The notes: generated from the letters alone by a model not told the origin. DNA of 37,564 bases from Flavobacteriaceae bacterium UBA7446 (GCA_002478685.1 DLPY01000053.1:1-37564), one strand, 5' to 3'. Shown: positions 8,212 through 15,899, counted from the stretch's first letter. Program-made: numbers and translations.

Positions 8212-9342
8212 TCAGAGACGTTTGTCCATTTGGCGCACCATAGTGTTTTTCCACGATTCAAAATCACCTGCTAAAATATGTTTTCTAGCCTCTCGAACCA
8301 ACCACAAATAAAAGGACAAGTTGTGCAGTGTAGCCAACTGTTTACCAAGCAGTTCGTTGGCGGCAAACAAATGTCGCAAATAGGCTTTGCTGTATGCAGA
8401 ATCCACAAAACTCACCCCATTTGGGTCGATGGGTGAAAAGTCATTTTCCCATTTTTTGTTTTTGATATTAATTGTACCTTCAGAAGTAAAAAGCATACCA
8501 TTTCGGGCATTACGCGACGGCATTACGCAGTCAAACATATCAACACCTAACGCAATATTTTCCAAGATATTAATAGGGGTACCGACACCCATCAGATAGC
8601 GGGGTTTATTTTGAGGTAATAGACTACACACTGCATCTACCATAGCATACATTTCTTCAGCAGGCTCCCCTACCGACAATCCGCCAATGGCATTCCCGGG
8701 TGCATTGGAGTTGGCAATAAATTCAGCAGATTGTTCGCGCAAATCAGAATAAACACTCCCTTGTACTATTGGAAAAAGCGTTTGTTGGTAGCCGTATTTA
8801 GGATTCGTTTCAGCAAAACGTTCTTGGCAACGCACCAACCATCGGTGCGTCATATACATGGAGTTTTTAGCATAATCATATGGACATGGATAAGGGGTAC
8901 ATTCATCAAATGCCATAATGATATCTGCCCCAATAGTCCGTTGAATATCTATAGCGGATTCAGGAGTAAAAAAATGCTTTGATCCATCAATATGAGATTT
9001 AAATGCTACGCCTTCCTCTGAAATTTTTCTATTGTCTGCCAAGGAATATACCTGGTACCCTCCACTATCTGTTAGTATGGGTCTATCCCAATGCATAAAC
9101 GCATGAATGCCTCCCGCGTGCTCCAAAATGGAAGTAGTAGGGCGCAAATACAAATGATAAGTGTTGGCTAAAATAATATCGGGGTTCACGTCTTGTGCCA
9201 GATCTTGCTGATGCACGCCTTTTACGGTAGCTGCTGTACCTACAGGCATAAAAATTGGAGTTTTAATGGTGCCGTGGCCTGTAGTTAGGGTACCCGCTCT
9301 GGCTTTTGAAACATTATTTATTTTATCTAAACGAAACTTCAC
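8212..9342 (-). CDS. tgt: tRNA-guanine transglycosylase, zinc-site cysteines absent
   Basis: Tgt swaps guanine-34 for the queuosine precursor preQ1 in tRNAs with GUN anticodons. The 376-residue protein has TDSGGYQVYSL, MAFDECTPYPCPYDYAKNSM, GGLSVGE and the catalytic-Asp segment GVDMFDCVMPSRNARNG. The C-terminal region that usually reads CxCxxC before the conserved AYLRHL is here PNGVSFVDSAYSKAYLRHL, with none of the three cysteines. The gene is intact and heads the minus-strand unit with lptG-like and EamA. A TAnnTTTG box lies just upstream. Confidence 0.93.
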   Translation of the reverse strand: MKFRLDKINNVSKARAGTLTTGHGTIKTPIFMPVGTAATVKGVHQQDLAQDVNPDIILANTYHLYLRPTTSILEHAGGIHAFMHWDRPILTDSGGYQVYSLADNRKISEEGVAFKSHIDGSKHFFTPESAIDIQRTIGADIIMAFDECTPYPCPYDYAKNSMYMTHRWLVRCQERFAETNPKYGYQQTLFPIVQGSVYSDLREQSAEFIANSNAPGNAIGGLSVGEPAEEMYAMVDAVCSLLPQNKPRYLMGVGTPINILENIALGVDMFDCVMPSRNARNGMLFTSEGTINIKNKKWENDFSPIDPNGVSFVDSAYSKAYLRHLFAANELLGKQLATLHNLSFYLWLVREARKHILAGDFESWKNTMVRQMDKRL

Positions 9343-9346
9343 ACAC

Positions 9347-9354
9347 CAAATATA
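9347..9354 (-). promoter_or_regulatory. -7 promoter box of tgt
   Basis: Minus-strand TATATTTG is a perfect -7 match ending only 4 bases before the tgt ATG, implying a leaderless or nearly leaderless transcript for the tgt-lptG-EamA unit. Confidence 0.55.
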
Positions 9355-9443
9355 CGCAACACATGTATTGGACTAGTCAACATGTTGTTCATTATTTCTT
9401 CAACTTAAATAGTAAAAAAACAGAGTTGCTAATAGCAGAGTTT

Positions 9444-9451
9444 TATATTTG
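9444..9451 (+). promoter_or_regulatory. -7 promoter box of the transketolase operon
   Basis: TATATTTG, with a TTG at 9426-9428 upstream, stands 15 bases before ATG 9467. An in-frame TTG at 9449 lies within this box and is therefore unlikely to be the translation start. A 10-base palindrome CAACATGTTG at 9378-9387 lies upstream. Confidence 0.55.
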
Positions 9452-9466
9452 CATAAAACAATACCA

Positions 9467-10312
9467 ATGGCATCATTAGAGACGCTTCAACAACTTGTCC
9501 CGCAAGTTCGCCGCGATATTTTACGAATGGTTCATCAAGTAAATTCAGGTCACCCTGGAGGTTCATTAGGCTGTACAGAGTTTTTTGTTACGCTATACAA
9601 TCATATCATGGAATATTCTTCGCACTTTGACATGGATGGTAAAAATGAAGATGTATTCTTCTTGTCTAACGGACATATTTCACCCGTTTTTTATAGCACC
9701 TTAGCTCGATCTGGATTTTTCCCTATCGAAGAGCTCACCACCTTTAGAAAATTAGACTCAAGATTACAAGGGCACCCCACCACACACGAAGGTCTTCCAG
9801 GTGTGCGCATTGCTTCAGGGTCACTCGGTCAAGGCATGTCGGTAGCCATTGGTGCTGCTGAAACCAAAAAATTAAATGAAGACACCAATTTGGTGTATAG
9901 TCTACACGGTGATGGCGAATTACAAGAAGGTCAAAATTGGGAAGCCATTATGTATGCTGGTGCCAAAGGCATTGATAATCTAATTTCCACAATTGATTAC
10001 AACAAGCAGCAAATTGACGGAAGCACTGATGATGTGTTACCTCTTGGCGACTTGCGCTCAAAACTCGAAGCCTTTGGTTGGGTGGTTATTGATATTGAAA
10101 AAGGAAATGATATCAAATCTATTATTACTGGACTAGACGCTGCGAAAGCTGCCAGCGGAAAGCAAAAACCTGTGGCTATTTTATTACATACCGTAATGGG
10201 AAACGGTGTTGATTTTATGATGTACACCCACGCATGGCACGGCAAGGCACCAAACGATGAGCAATTAACAAGTGGATTAGCACAAAACGAAGAAACTTTA
10301 GGGGACTATTAA
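9467..10312 (+). CDS. Transketolase, N-terminal (TPP-binding) subunit
   Basis: Transketolase moves two-carbon units between sugar phosphates in the non-oxidative pentose phosphate pathway. This 281-residue half carries the pyrophosphate-binding domain, with HPGGSLG near the N-terminus, HLS/NGHISP, the GSLGQGMSVAIGAA segment and the thiamine diphosphate motif GDGELQEGQNWEA...DYN. The start ATG 9467 gives MASLETLQQLVPQVRRDIL. The C-terminal half is a separate gene one base downstream, so the enzyme is a two-subunit (split) transketolase. Confidence 0.93.
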   Translation: MASLETLQQLVPQVRRDILRMVHQVNSGHPGGSLGCTEFFVTLYNHIMEYSSHFDMDGKNEDVFFLSNGHISPVFYSTLARSGFFPIEELTTFRKLDSRLQGHPTTHEGLPGVRIASGSLGQGMSVAIGAAETKKLNEDTNLVYSLHGDGELQEGQNWEAIMYAGAKGIDNLISTIDYNKQQIDGSTDDVLPLGDLRSKLEAFGWVVIDIEKGNDIKSIITGLDAAKAASGKQKPVAILLHTVMGNGVDFMMYTHAWHGKAPNDEQLTSGLAQNEETLGDY

Positions 10313-10313
10313 G

Positions 10314-11273
10314 ATGGGGTTAAAAGAATATACATTTACAGAAAAGATTGATACGCGCTCTGGATTTGGCGTTGGACTTGCAGAGTTGGGAGACAAAAAC
10401 CCTGATGTAGTTGCCCTATGCGCCGATTTAACAGGTTCGTTAAAAATGAATGCCTTTAAGGATGCACACCCCAAACGTTTTTTTCAAATCGGAATTGCCG
10501 AAGCCAACATGATGGGTATTGCAGCAGGAATGACCATAGGCGGAAAAATTCCTTTTACAGGAACCTTTGCCAATTTCTCTACAGGAAGGGTTTATGACCA
10601 AATTCGTCAGTCAATTGCTTATTCCCACAAAAATGTGAAAATATGCGCTTCCCACGCTGGAATTACACTTGGTGAAGATGGAGCTACACATCAAATTTTA
10701 GAAGATATAGGGTTAATGAAAATGCTACCCGGTATGACGGTTATTAACACCTGTGACTTTGAGCAGACTCGAAAGGCCACACACGCTATAGCTGCACTAC
10801 ATGGGCCTGTATATTTGCGTTTTGGCCGTCCAAAAATGCCAAACTTTACTGCAAACCTTCCCTTTGAAATTGGAAAAGGAATTGTGCTTCAAGAAGGTAC
10901 AGATGTGACACTTGTGGCTACAGGTCATTTAGTTTGGGAGGCATTAGAAGCGGCAAAAATTCTTCATCAGCAAGGTATTAGTGCTGAAGTGATTAACATA
11001 CACACCATAAAACCACTTGATGATGCCCTAATTTTGCAATCAGTCAAAAAGACAGGTGCTGTTGTCAGTTGCGAAGAACATAATTTCTTGGGTGGACTTG
11101 GTGAAAGCATTGCTCGGGTTTTGGCTACGCGTCTACCTAAACCACAAGAATTTGTTGCTACTCAAGATACCTTTGGTGAATCCGGAACACCAGCACAATT
11201 AATGCAAAAATACGGACTAAATGCTGCTGCAATAGTGCAAAAAGCGCAAGCGGTTATTTATAGAAAAACTTAA
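10314..11273 (+). CDS. Transketolase, C-terminal (pyrimidine-binding) subunit
   Basis: This 319-residue partner of the upstream gene holds the Pyr domain and C-terminal domain of transketolase. It shows the GIAEANMMGIAAGM segment with the conserved catalytic Glu, GEDGATHQILEDIGLMK, and the C-terminal domain from about 190 (DVTLVATGHLVWEAL). The gene begins one base after the stop of the N-terminal subunit, as expected for subunits of one enzyme. Its stop overlaps the convergent FKBP lipoprotein gene by four bases. Confidence 0.93.
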   Translation: MGLKEYTFTEKIDTRSGFGVGLAELGDKNPDVVALCADLTGSLKMNAFKDAHPKRFFQIGIAEANMMGIAAGMTIGGKIPFTGTFANFSTGRVYDQIRQSIAYSHKNVKICASHAGITLGEDGATHQILEDIGLMKMLPGMTVINTCDFEQTRKATHAIAALHGPVYLRFGRPKMPNFTANLPFEIGKGIVLQEGTDVTLVATGHLVWEALEAAKILHQQGISAEVINIHTIKPLDDALILQSVKKTGAVVSCEEHNFLGGLGESIARVLATRLPKPQEFVATQDTFGESGTPAQLMQKYGLNAAAIVQKAQAVIYRKT

Positions 11274-12163
11274 TCGTTATCTAAATAATCAGGGGTACCG
11301 TCATTATCAGTATCATCAGGTGTGCCGTCATTGTTTTTATCATACTCATTACGAGTTAGAATTTTGTCGTTGTCGTCATCAACATCACGGTAGTTAGGCA
11401 CGCCATCACTGTCTGTATCGTCATCAAAATAGCCGTCACTATCCACATCTTCCAAATGGGTAGATACCGTGTCACCATCGTGGTCAGTAGTTTTATAGGT
11501 GTACAAATCCACGGCAAAAATTAAGGGGGAGTAAGCAGGAATTCCACCTGCTGATATCCGGTTGTAATATCCAAGAGCTGAAGGCATAAATACCGCCGCA
11601 GAGCCAAATCCATTAAAAGAATAGGTACCATCTGTATTTACAGTAGGTATCGCCGCTTTTTTGATATAGGGCATCAATGCACCAAATCCTTTGACAACAC
11701 TAAGTGACTCAAACCAAACAGGAGAAGTTCGCTCATCAAACTTAGTTAGATTCAACAGCATTCCCTTATAGGTAACAAAAACACTATCGGCAACCGTTGG
11801 CGAAGTACCAACTCCCTCTCTAAGTGTAAGAATATAAGCTGTGTGATCGTGATAAACATCGTCCGCATCCTTAATCTTTATGTTAATCTGGTTTACCTGA
11901 TCAATAAGCGGTGTCTTGCTAGCGTTTTCACCCTTAATTGTATCAATCGTAAAAGAAACCAATTTGTCACTAGCGGTGTTTTGATATTCTTCGTAGTTAT
12001 AAAAACGATTGCGTAAAAACGTTAGTAACGAATCATTGTCAACAGCTCGTTGAGCCGCATAATCTCTTGGTGGTTCAACAAAGCCTCTTCTTTGCTCATC
12101 TTGGCAAGAAGTTAATAAAGCCAAAAAACTAAAAATTCCTAAAAAATGCGTTAGTTTGTTCAT
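11270..12163 (-). CDS. FKBP-type peptidyl-prolyl isomerase lipoprotein with C-terminal Ca-type repeats
   Basis: From ATG 12163 the protein has 297 residues and begins with a lipoprotein signal (MNKLTHFLGIFSFLALLTSC), so it should be lipid-anchored in the cell envelope. The middle part, with DSVFVTYKGMLL...FDER, a VVKGFGALMPYI segment and IFAVDLYTYK, fits an FKBP fold. The last 60 residues are D-rich repeats (DSDGYFDDDTDSDGVPNY, DKNNDGTPDDTDNDG) like thrombospondin type 3 calcium-binding repeats. A longer frame reaches 12295 but would bury the lipobox. Its role is probably protein folding at the envelope; isomerase activity is inferred. Confidence 0.8.
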   Translation of the reverse strand: MNKLTHFLGIFSFLALLTSCQDEQRRGFVEPPRDYAAQRAVDNDSLLTFLRNRFYNYEEYQNTASDKLVSFTIDTIKGENASKTPLIDQVNQINIKIKDADDVYHDHTAYILTLREGVGTSPTVADSVFVTYKGMLLNLTKFDERTSPVWFESLSVVKGFGALMPYIKKAAIPTVNTDGTYSFNGFGSAAVFMPSALGYYNRISAGGIPAYSPLIFAVDLYTYKTTDHDGDTVSTHLEDVDSDGYFDDDTDSDGVPNYRDVDDDNDKILTRNEYDKNNDGTPDDTDNDGTPDYLDND

Positions 12164-12224
12164 TGAAAAGATTTGAGGTGCAAGATACAATTTTCGTGCA
12201 TTTTTACATGAAAAACCAAAAAGT

Positions 12225-12596
12225 ATGCGAGTAGACAAATATCTTTGGGCTGTACGGTTTTTTAAGTCGAGGAATGCAGCGAGTATTGCCTGCAAAAAGG
12301 GTTACGTGCAAATAGGTGGTCAAAACGTAAAACCCTCTAGAGAAATATATGTCTCTGATAGCATTTTGTTACGCCAAAACCAACTTAGCACAGAGTTGTA
12401 TGTATTGGATTTACCCAAAAGTCGCGTGGGTGCTAAGCTAGTACCTCAATATTGTAAAAACATTACTCCAAAAAAAACTATTGAGATGCACGAAGCCATT
12501 GTTGAAAACCAACGCTTGTCTAGAGTTAAAGGTAGAGGAAGACCCAGTAAAAAAGACCGTAGGGACTTAGAAGGTTTTTTGGATGAGGATGCCTAA
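12225..12596 (+). CDS. S4-domain RNA-binding protein (Hsp15-like)
   Basis: The 123-residue product starts with an S4 RNA-binding domain (MRVDKYLWAVRFFKSRNAAS...KKGYVQIGGQNVKPSREI) followed by a basic tail (KGRGRPSKKDRRDLEGF). This matches Hsp15 proteins, which in E. coli bind stalled 50S subunits carrying nascent chains. The ATG lies 61 bases from the divergent lipoprotein start. The function is inferred from the family; the fold call is firm. Confidence 0.87.
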   Translation: MRVDKYLWAVRFFKSRNAASIACKKGYVQIGGQNVKPSREIYVSDSILLRQNQLSTELYVLDLPKSRVGAKLVPQYCKNITPKKTIEMHEAIVENQRLSRVKGRGRPSKKDRRDLEGFLDEDA

Positions 12597-12607
12597 AAGA
12601 TAATCCG

Positions 12608-12615
12608 TATTTTTG
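12608..12615 (+). promoter_or_regulatory. -7 box of the phosphoribosyltransferase gene
   Basis: TATTTTTG fits TAnnTTTG and ends 4 bases before ATG 12620, again suggesting a very short leader. Confidence 0.45.
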
Positions 12616-12619
12616 TTTT

Positions 12620-13114
12620 ATGAGTGAAACCATTTTAACTGCTGAACAGATTGAGCACAAACTGGAACGTATTGCATACCAAATTCTGGAAGTCAATATC
12701 GATCATAACGAAATTGTTTTGGCAGGCATTTTAAAAAATGGCTATGCCGTAGCAGAGCGTATTTCAGATTACTTGAAAAAGATTTCTTTAAAAAAAGTTT
12801 TACTTTGTGAGGTCTTAATCGATAAAAAAAATCCGTTAAAACCTATTACAACTTCAATTCCCGAAAAAGATTACAGTGAAAAGTCGGTAACAATAATTGA
12901 CGATGTATTGCATTCTGGGACAACACTAATTTATGCAGTACGACATTTTTTGACTGTCCCTCTGCGACAATGTAATACTGCCGTTCTGGTAGATAGAAAT
13001 CATAAAAAGTATCCGGTTAAAGCAGATTTTAAAGGGGTTTCTCTTTCCACTTCAATCAACGAGAATGTTGTGGTTATGTTAGCCAACGGAAAATTTACAG
13101 CATCATTAGCATAG
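12620..13114 (+). CDS. Phosphoribosyltransferase family protein (PyrR/Hpt-like)
   Basis: The 164-residue protein has a type I phosphoribosyltransferase fold, with the PRPP loop VTIIDDVLHSGTTL at about residues 90-103 and the earlier segment IVLAGILKNGYAVAERI. The closest general match is the PyrR/hypoxanthine phosphoribosyltransferase group. It is not linked to pyrimidine genes here, so neither uracil-responsive regulation nor a given base specificity can be claimed. The 3' end overlaps the convergent shikimate kinase by 9 bases. Confidence 0.82.
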   Translation: MSETILTAEQIEHKLERIAYQILEVNIDHNEIVLAGILKNGYAVAERISDYLKKISLKKVLLCEVLIDKKNPLKPITTSIPEKDYSEKSVTIIDDVLHSGTTLIYAVRHFLTVPLRQCNTAVLVDRNHKKYPVKADFKGVSLSTSINENVVVMLANGKFTASLA

Positions 13115-13645
13115 GGTAGCAATAACATCTACAACTTCCTGTATCGATTTATTGTCGACAGCAATTCGATGGTTTGCTTCATTGTAAAAATGTTTCCGTT
13201 CAAAAATGTGTTTTGCTATAAACACCTTTAGCTCAATTTCGGAGTTTAGGTGGGTAATCAAGGGTCTTTTTTTACGAAATGGAAACAGTCGTGCTGCTAA
13301 AGAAGCTGCGGTTGCTTCAAGATAAAAAACATGTGATGTAGCATCATTAACATGCGTCATGTTATCGAAATAGCACGGCGTACCACCTCCCAAAGAGAGA
13401 ATTCTGGCAGTAGGATTTTTTAGCGCTGTTAATAACATTTCGTGCTCTATTTCTCTAAACCATTTTGTGCCTTTACTTTTAAATAAATCAGAGATCGAAC
13501 ACCTATAAGTAGAAGCAATATTATCATCTAAATCGTCAAAAGGTATATTAAGTTGATTGGCGAGTGCCGCACCAATGGTGGACTTACCACAGCCCATATA
13601 ACCTAATAATATGATAATGTTGGGATTAGTAAAATTGTTTGGCAT
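13106..13645 (-). CDS. aroK: Shikimate kinase
   Basis: The enzyme phosphorylates shikimate in the chorismate pathway for aromatic amino acids. The 179-residue product (from ATG 13645) has the Walker A loop GYMGCGKST near the N-terminus, the DDLDDNIA segment that binds Mg and shikimate, a FREIE motif, GGGTPC and the lid region FPFRKKRPLI. An in-frame TTG at 13669 coincides with the -7 box, so the ATG is preferred. AroK is used as the generic symbol; AroK and AroL cannot be told apart here. Confidence 0.92.
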   Translation of the reverse strand: MPNNFTNPNIIILLGYMGCGKSTIGAALANQLNIPFDDLDDNIASTYRCSISDLFKSKGTKWFREIEHEMLLTALKNPTARILSLGGGTPCYFDNMTHVNDATSHVFYLEATAASLAARLFPFRKKRPLITHLNSEIELKVFIAKHIFERKHFYNEANHRIAVDNKSIQEVVDVIATLC

Positions 13646-13666
13646 CAATAAATGATTTGTACTTGG

Positions 13667-13674
13667 CAAATTTA
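13667..13674 (-). promoter_or_regulatory. -7 promoter box of shikimate kinase
   Basis: Minus-strand TAAATTTG matches TAnnTTTG and ends 21 bases before ATG 13645. It is back-to-back with the tRNA promoter on the other strand. Confidence 0.5.
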
Positions 13675-13687
13675 CAGGAATTTAATC

Positions 13688-13719
13688 TTTGAATAATCAT
13701 CAAAATGCGCCTATATTTG
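13688..13719 (+). promoter_or_regulatory. Promoter of the tRNA-Lys/Lys/Leu cluster
   Basis: TTTG at 13688-13691 and TATATTTG at 13712-13719 are separated by 20 bases. This is a full Bacteroidota -33/-7 promoter and lies 14 bases before the first tRNA. Confidence 0.7.
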
Positions 13720-13733
13720 CACCTTCAAAAACC

Positions 13734-13806
13734 GACTTGGTAGCTCAGCTGGTAGAGCATCTCCCTTTTAAGGAGAGGGTCCTGGGTTCGAACCCCAGCC
13801 AAGTCA
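13734..13806 (+). tRNA. tRNA-Lys (anticodon TTT), copy 1
   Basis: This 73-base cloverleaf has acceptor stem GACTTGG/CCAAGTC, D arm GCTCAGCTGGTAGAGC, anticodon loop CTTTTAA in a TCTCC/GGAGA stem, and T arm CTGGGTTCGAACCCCAG. The anticodon TTT reads Lys codons. CCA is not encoded. Confidence 0.97.
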
Positions 13807-13810
13807 CACT

Positions 13811-13883
13811 GACTTGGTAGCTCAGCTGGTAGAGCATCTCCCTTTTAAGGAGAGGGTCCTGGGTTCGAACCCCAGCCAAGTCA
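13811..13883 (+). tRNA. tRNA-Lys (anticodon TTT), copy 2
   Basis: This is an exact 73-base repeat of the first tRNA-Lys, four bases downstream. Identity and spacing indicate a recent tandem duplication or gene-conversion homogenised pair transcribed from one promoter. Confidence 0.97.
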
Positions 13884-13897
13884 CAAGTCTTCCAAAG

Positions 13898-13983
13898 GCG
13901 CACGTGGCGGAACTGGTAGACGCGCTAGGTTGAGGGCCTAGTGGGAGTTAAATCCCGTGGAGGTTCGATTCCTCTCGTGCGCA
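13898..13983 (+). tRNA. tRNA-Leu (anticodon GAG)
   Basis: This 86-base class II tRNA has acceptor stem GCGCACG/CGTGCGC, anticodon loop TTGAGGG between CTAGG and CCTAG (anticodon GAG), a long variable arm, and T arm GAGGTTCGATTCCTC. It is the third member of the cluster. Confidence 0.95.
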
Positions 13984-14026
13984 CGCTATTTTTATAGTTT
14001 TAAAGTCTTTATGTTATTTTTTTTTG

Positions 14027-14064
14027 TAAGTTTGTTTAAAATTGTTATAAAAAGATTAAACAAA
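14027..14064 (+). promoter_or_regulatory. Promoter and putative operator of the CarH-like regulator
   Basis: TAAGTTTG (14027-14034) is a -7 box whose last four bases begin an inverted repeat: TTTGTTTAA (14031-14039), 16 bases, TTAAACAAA (14056-14064). The right arm runs into the ATG. The same arms with the same 16-base spacing and the same -7 overlap occur before the photolyase operon (22805-22843). This is the expected layout for autorepression by the downstream MerR protein, though binding itself is inferred. Confidence 0.6.
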
Positions 14065-14969
14065 TGGATCGCGTTAAAAATAGTTTTACCATTAAAAACT
14101 TAGAGCACCTCTCTGGTATTAAAGCGCACACGATTCGTATTTGGGAAAAGCGTTACAATTTATTCGAACCTCAGCGTACTGATACAAATATTAGAATGTA
14201 CGATCTCGAGAACCTTCAAAAGCTTTTAAATGTTACTCTTTTATATAATAATGGTTATAAAATTTCAAAAATTGCTCGCTTATCCCCAAAAGAAGTTACT
14301 ACTAACATTCACAGTCTAACTATTAATAAAACTGCAGATGACTGGTCCATTGGCTTGTTTAAGCTTGCCATGATAAACTTTGACCAACGATTGTTTACAA
14401 AAACATTTAATGAACTCCTTGAGCAATTTTCATTTAGAGAAATTTTCAAAAATGTATTTATCCCTCTCATGAATGAACTTGGTGTACTATGGCAAACCAA
14501 CTCTATTAGTCCGTCACATGAGCATTTTATTACGAGTTTAGTAAAACAAAAAATTCATGCCCTTTGCGAAGAATTGCAAGTAAAAGAAATAAGGCGAAGT
14601 GACAGGCGTTTTGTTCTATTTTTACCCGATAACGAAATTCACGAGCTTGGTTTGTTGTACCTTCAATACGAAGTACTTAACACTGGTTTTCAGTGTGTTT
14701 TTCTTGGGCAGTCAGTTCCTATTGAAAGCTTAAAAAATCTTGTTGATATTGGAGAGCCAATCACATTTATATCTTACTTTACGATTGAGCCCACTCAAGA
14801 TAAAATTAACGGCTATTTAAATACTTTTTCTTCTGAAATCATCCAAAATATTTCTTGTGATTTATGGATTTTAGGATACCAAACCCAGTTTATTGAAGAA
14901 GAACTTCCAAAAAAGATTCGAAGTTTTAACTCCATTGATGATGTTGTTAAAATGTTGAGTATGATATAA
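14064..14969 (+). CDS. CarH-like MerR regulator with B12-binding photoreceptor domain
   Basis: CarH/LitR proteins repress light-response genes in the dark as adenosylcobalamin-bound tetramers and release DNA when light breaks the cofactor. This 301-residue protein has a MerR helix-turn-helix (about 8-75; HLSGIKAHTIRIWEKRY), a helical B12-cap domain (about 95-172) with the W-x9-EH motif at W143, E153 and H154, and a Rossmann-type cobalamin domain with ExHxxG at 191-196, H193 being the predicted cobalt ligand. Those are the CarH signature residues. It lies upstream of crtB-crtZ, and its promoter carries a repeat shared with the photolyase operon. Light sensing is inferred. Confidence 0.88.
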   Translation: MDRVKNSFTIKNLEHLSGIKAHTIRIWEKRYNLFEPQRTDTNIRMYDLENLQKLLNVTLLYNNGYKISKIARLSPKEVTTNIHSLTINKTADDWSIGLFKLAMINFDQRLFTKTFNELLEQFSFREIFKNVFIPLMNELGVLWQTNSISPSHEHFITSLVKQKIHALCEELQVKEIRRSDRRFVLFLPDNEIHELGLLYLQYEVLNTGFQCVFLGQSVPIESLKNLVDIGEPITFISYFTIEPTQDKINGYLNTFSSEIIQNISCDLWILGYQTQFIEEELPKKIRSFNSIDDVVKMLSMI

Positions 14970-14973
14970 AATT

Positions 14974-15017
14974 AATTAAATGTTCATTTCTTCTAAATGA
15001 ACATTTAATTTTTTTTT
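14974..15017 (+). terminator. Strong intrinsic terminator after the CarH-like gene
   Basis: A perfect 16-base-pair stem (14974-14989 with 14995-15010, loop CTTCT) is followed by a run of T (15009-15017). It should end the regulator transcript and uncouple it from crtB. The stem is A+T rich, with only two G-C pairs. Confidence 0.8.
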
Positions 15018-15021
15018 CTTT

Positions 15022-15029
15022 TATATTTA
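15022..15029 (+). promoter_or_regulatory. Possible -7 box of crtB
   Basis: TATATTTA differs from TAnnTTTG only at the last base and lies 18 bases before the crtB ATG, beyond the terminator. A separate promoter is needed if the hairpin stops upstream transcription. No copy of the TTTGTTTAA/TTAAACAAA repeat is seen here. Confidence 0.35.
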
Positions 15030-15047
15030 CAGTCAACAATATCTGAT

Positions 15048-15887
15048 ATGAAATCGCTTTTCGATCAAGTCTCGCGCCAATGCAGTAAGATTGTTACTCA
15101 GTCTTACAGCACGTCTTTTTCTTTAGCTACTCGAATGCTTTCAACTGAAATACGCCAAGATATCTATAACATTTACGGCTTTGTACGATTTGCCGACGAA
15201 ATTGTGGACAGCTTCCACCAATATGATAAGCCTGTTTTATTTGATCGCTTTGAGAAAGCATTAAATGACGCACTTCAAGACAAAATTAGTTTAAATCCTA
15301 TTCTTAACAGTTTTCAAGGAACCGTACTCCGCTACAATATTGATCGCAATCACATTGACGCTTTTATGCAAAGTATGCGCTGGGATTTGTCGAAAAAGAC
15401 ATATGACTCGGAAAAAGACTACAAACAATACATTTACGGCTCTGCAGACGTAGTTGGCCTCATGTGTTTAAAAGTTTTTGTGAAAGGAAATCAACAGTTC
15501 TTTGAATCCCTCAAAGACTCCGCAATGGCATTGGGGTCTGCCTTTCAAAAGGTTAATTTTTTACGTGATTTAAAGGCTGATTTCGATCACCTCGAACGAA
15601 CTTATTTCCCTAATGTTGATATGAATTGCTTTGACGAAACTTCAAAGCAACTCATTATCGCAGAGATTGAAGCTGATTTTAAAAATGGACTCTCAGGTAT
15701 TTTTAATCTACCAGATGGCGCAAAATTCGGTGTTTACACAGCCTACAAATACTATATGCGTCTTCTTAAAAAATTAAAGCGAACGCCTTCACATCAGATA
15801 AAATCGAAGCGTATTAGAGTGCCTAACTACCAAAAAGCAGATGTGCTTGCCCGATCATTTATACGATATCGGTTTAATGTCCTTTAA
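15048..15887 (+). CDS. crtB: Phytoene synthase
   Basis: CrtB condenses two geranylgeranyl diphosphates into phytoene, the first C40 carotenoid. The 279-residue protein belongs to the squalene/phytoene synthase family. It has the first Asp-rich motif DEIVD at 50-54, the second DLKAD region (NFLRDLKADFDHLERTYFP), and the YGSADVVGLM segment. It is followed 12 bases later by crtZ. The partners crtI (desaturase) and lycopene cyclase, often next to crtB in flavobacteria, are not in this window. Confidence 0.92.
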   Translation: MKSLFDQVSRQCSKIVTQSYSTSFSLATRMLSTEIRQDIYNIYGFVRFADEIVDSFHQYDKPVLFDRFEKALNDALQDKISLNPILNSFQGTVLRYNIDRNHIDAFMQSMRWDLSKKTYDSEKDYKQYIYGSADVVGLMCLKVFVKGNQQFFESLKDSAMALGSAFQKVNFLRDLKADFDHLERTYFPNVDMNCFDETSKQLIIAEIEADFKNGLSGIFNLPDGAKFGVYTAYKYYMRLLKKLKRTPSHQIKSKRIRVPNYQKADVLARSFIRYRFNVL

Positions 15888-15899
15888 GTAACAATATTT

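Noticed and set aside
9378..9387. CAACATGTTG palindrome as an operator between tgt and transketolase
   Set aside because: It is a single short palindrome with no second copy in the window. Chance cannot be excluded and no regulator is suggested.
13984..14063. Attachment site or integrated element next to the tRNA cluster
   Set aside because: No integrase, no direct repeat of the tRNA 3' end beyond the tandem tRNA-Lys copy, and the flanking genes are ordinary chromosomal genes.
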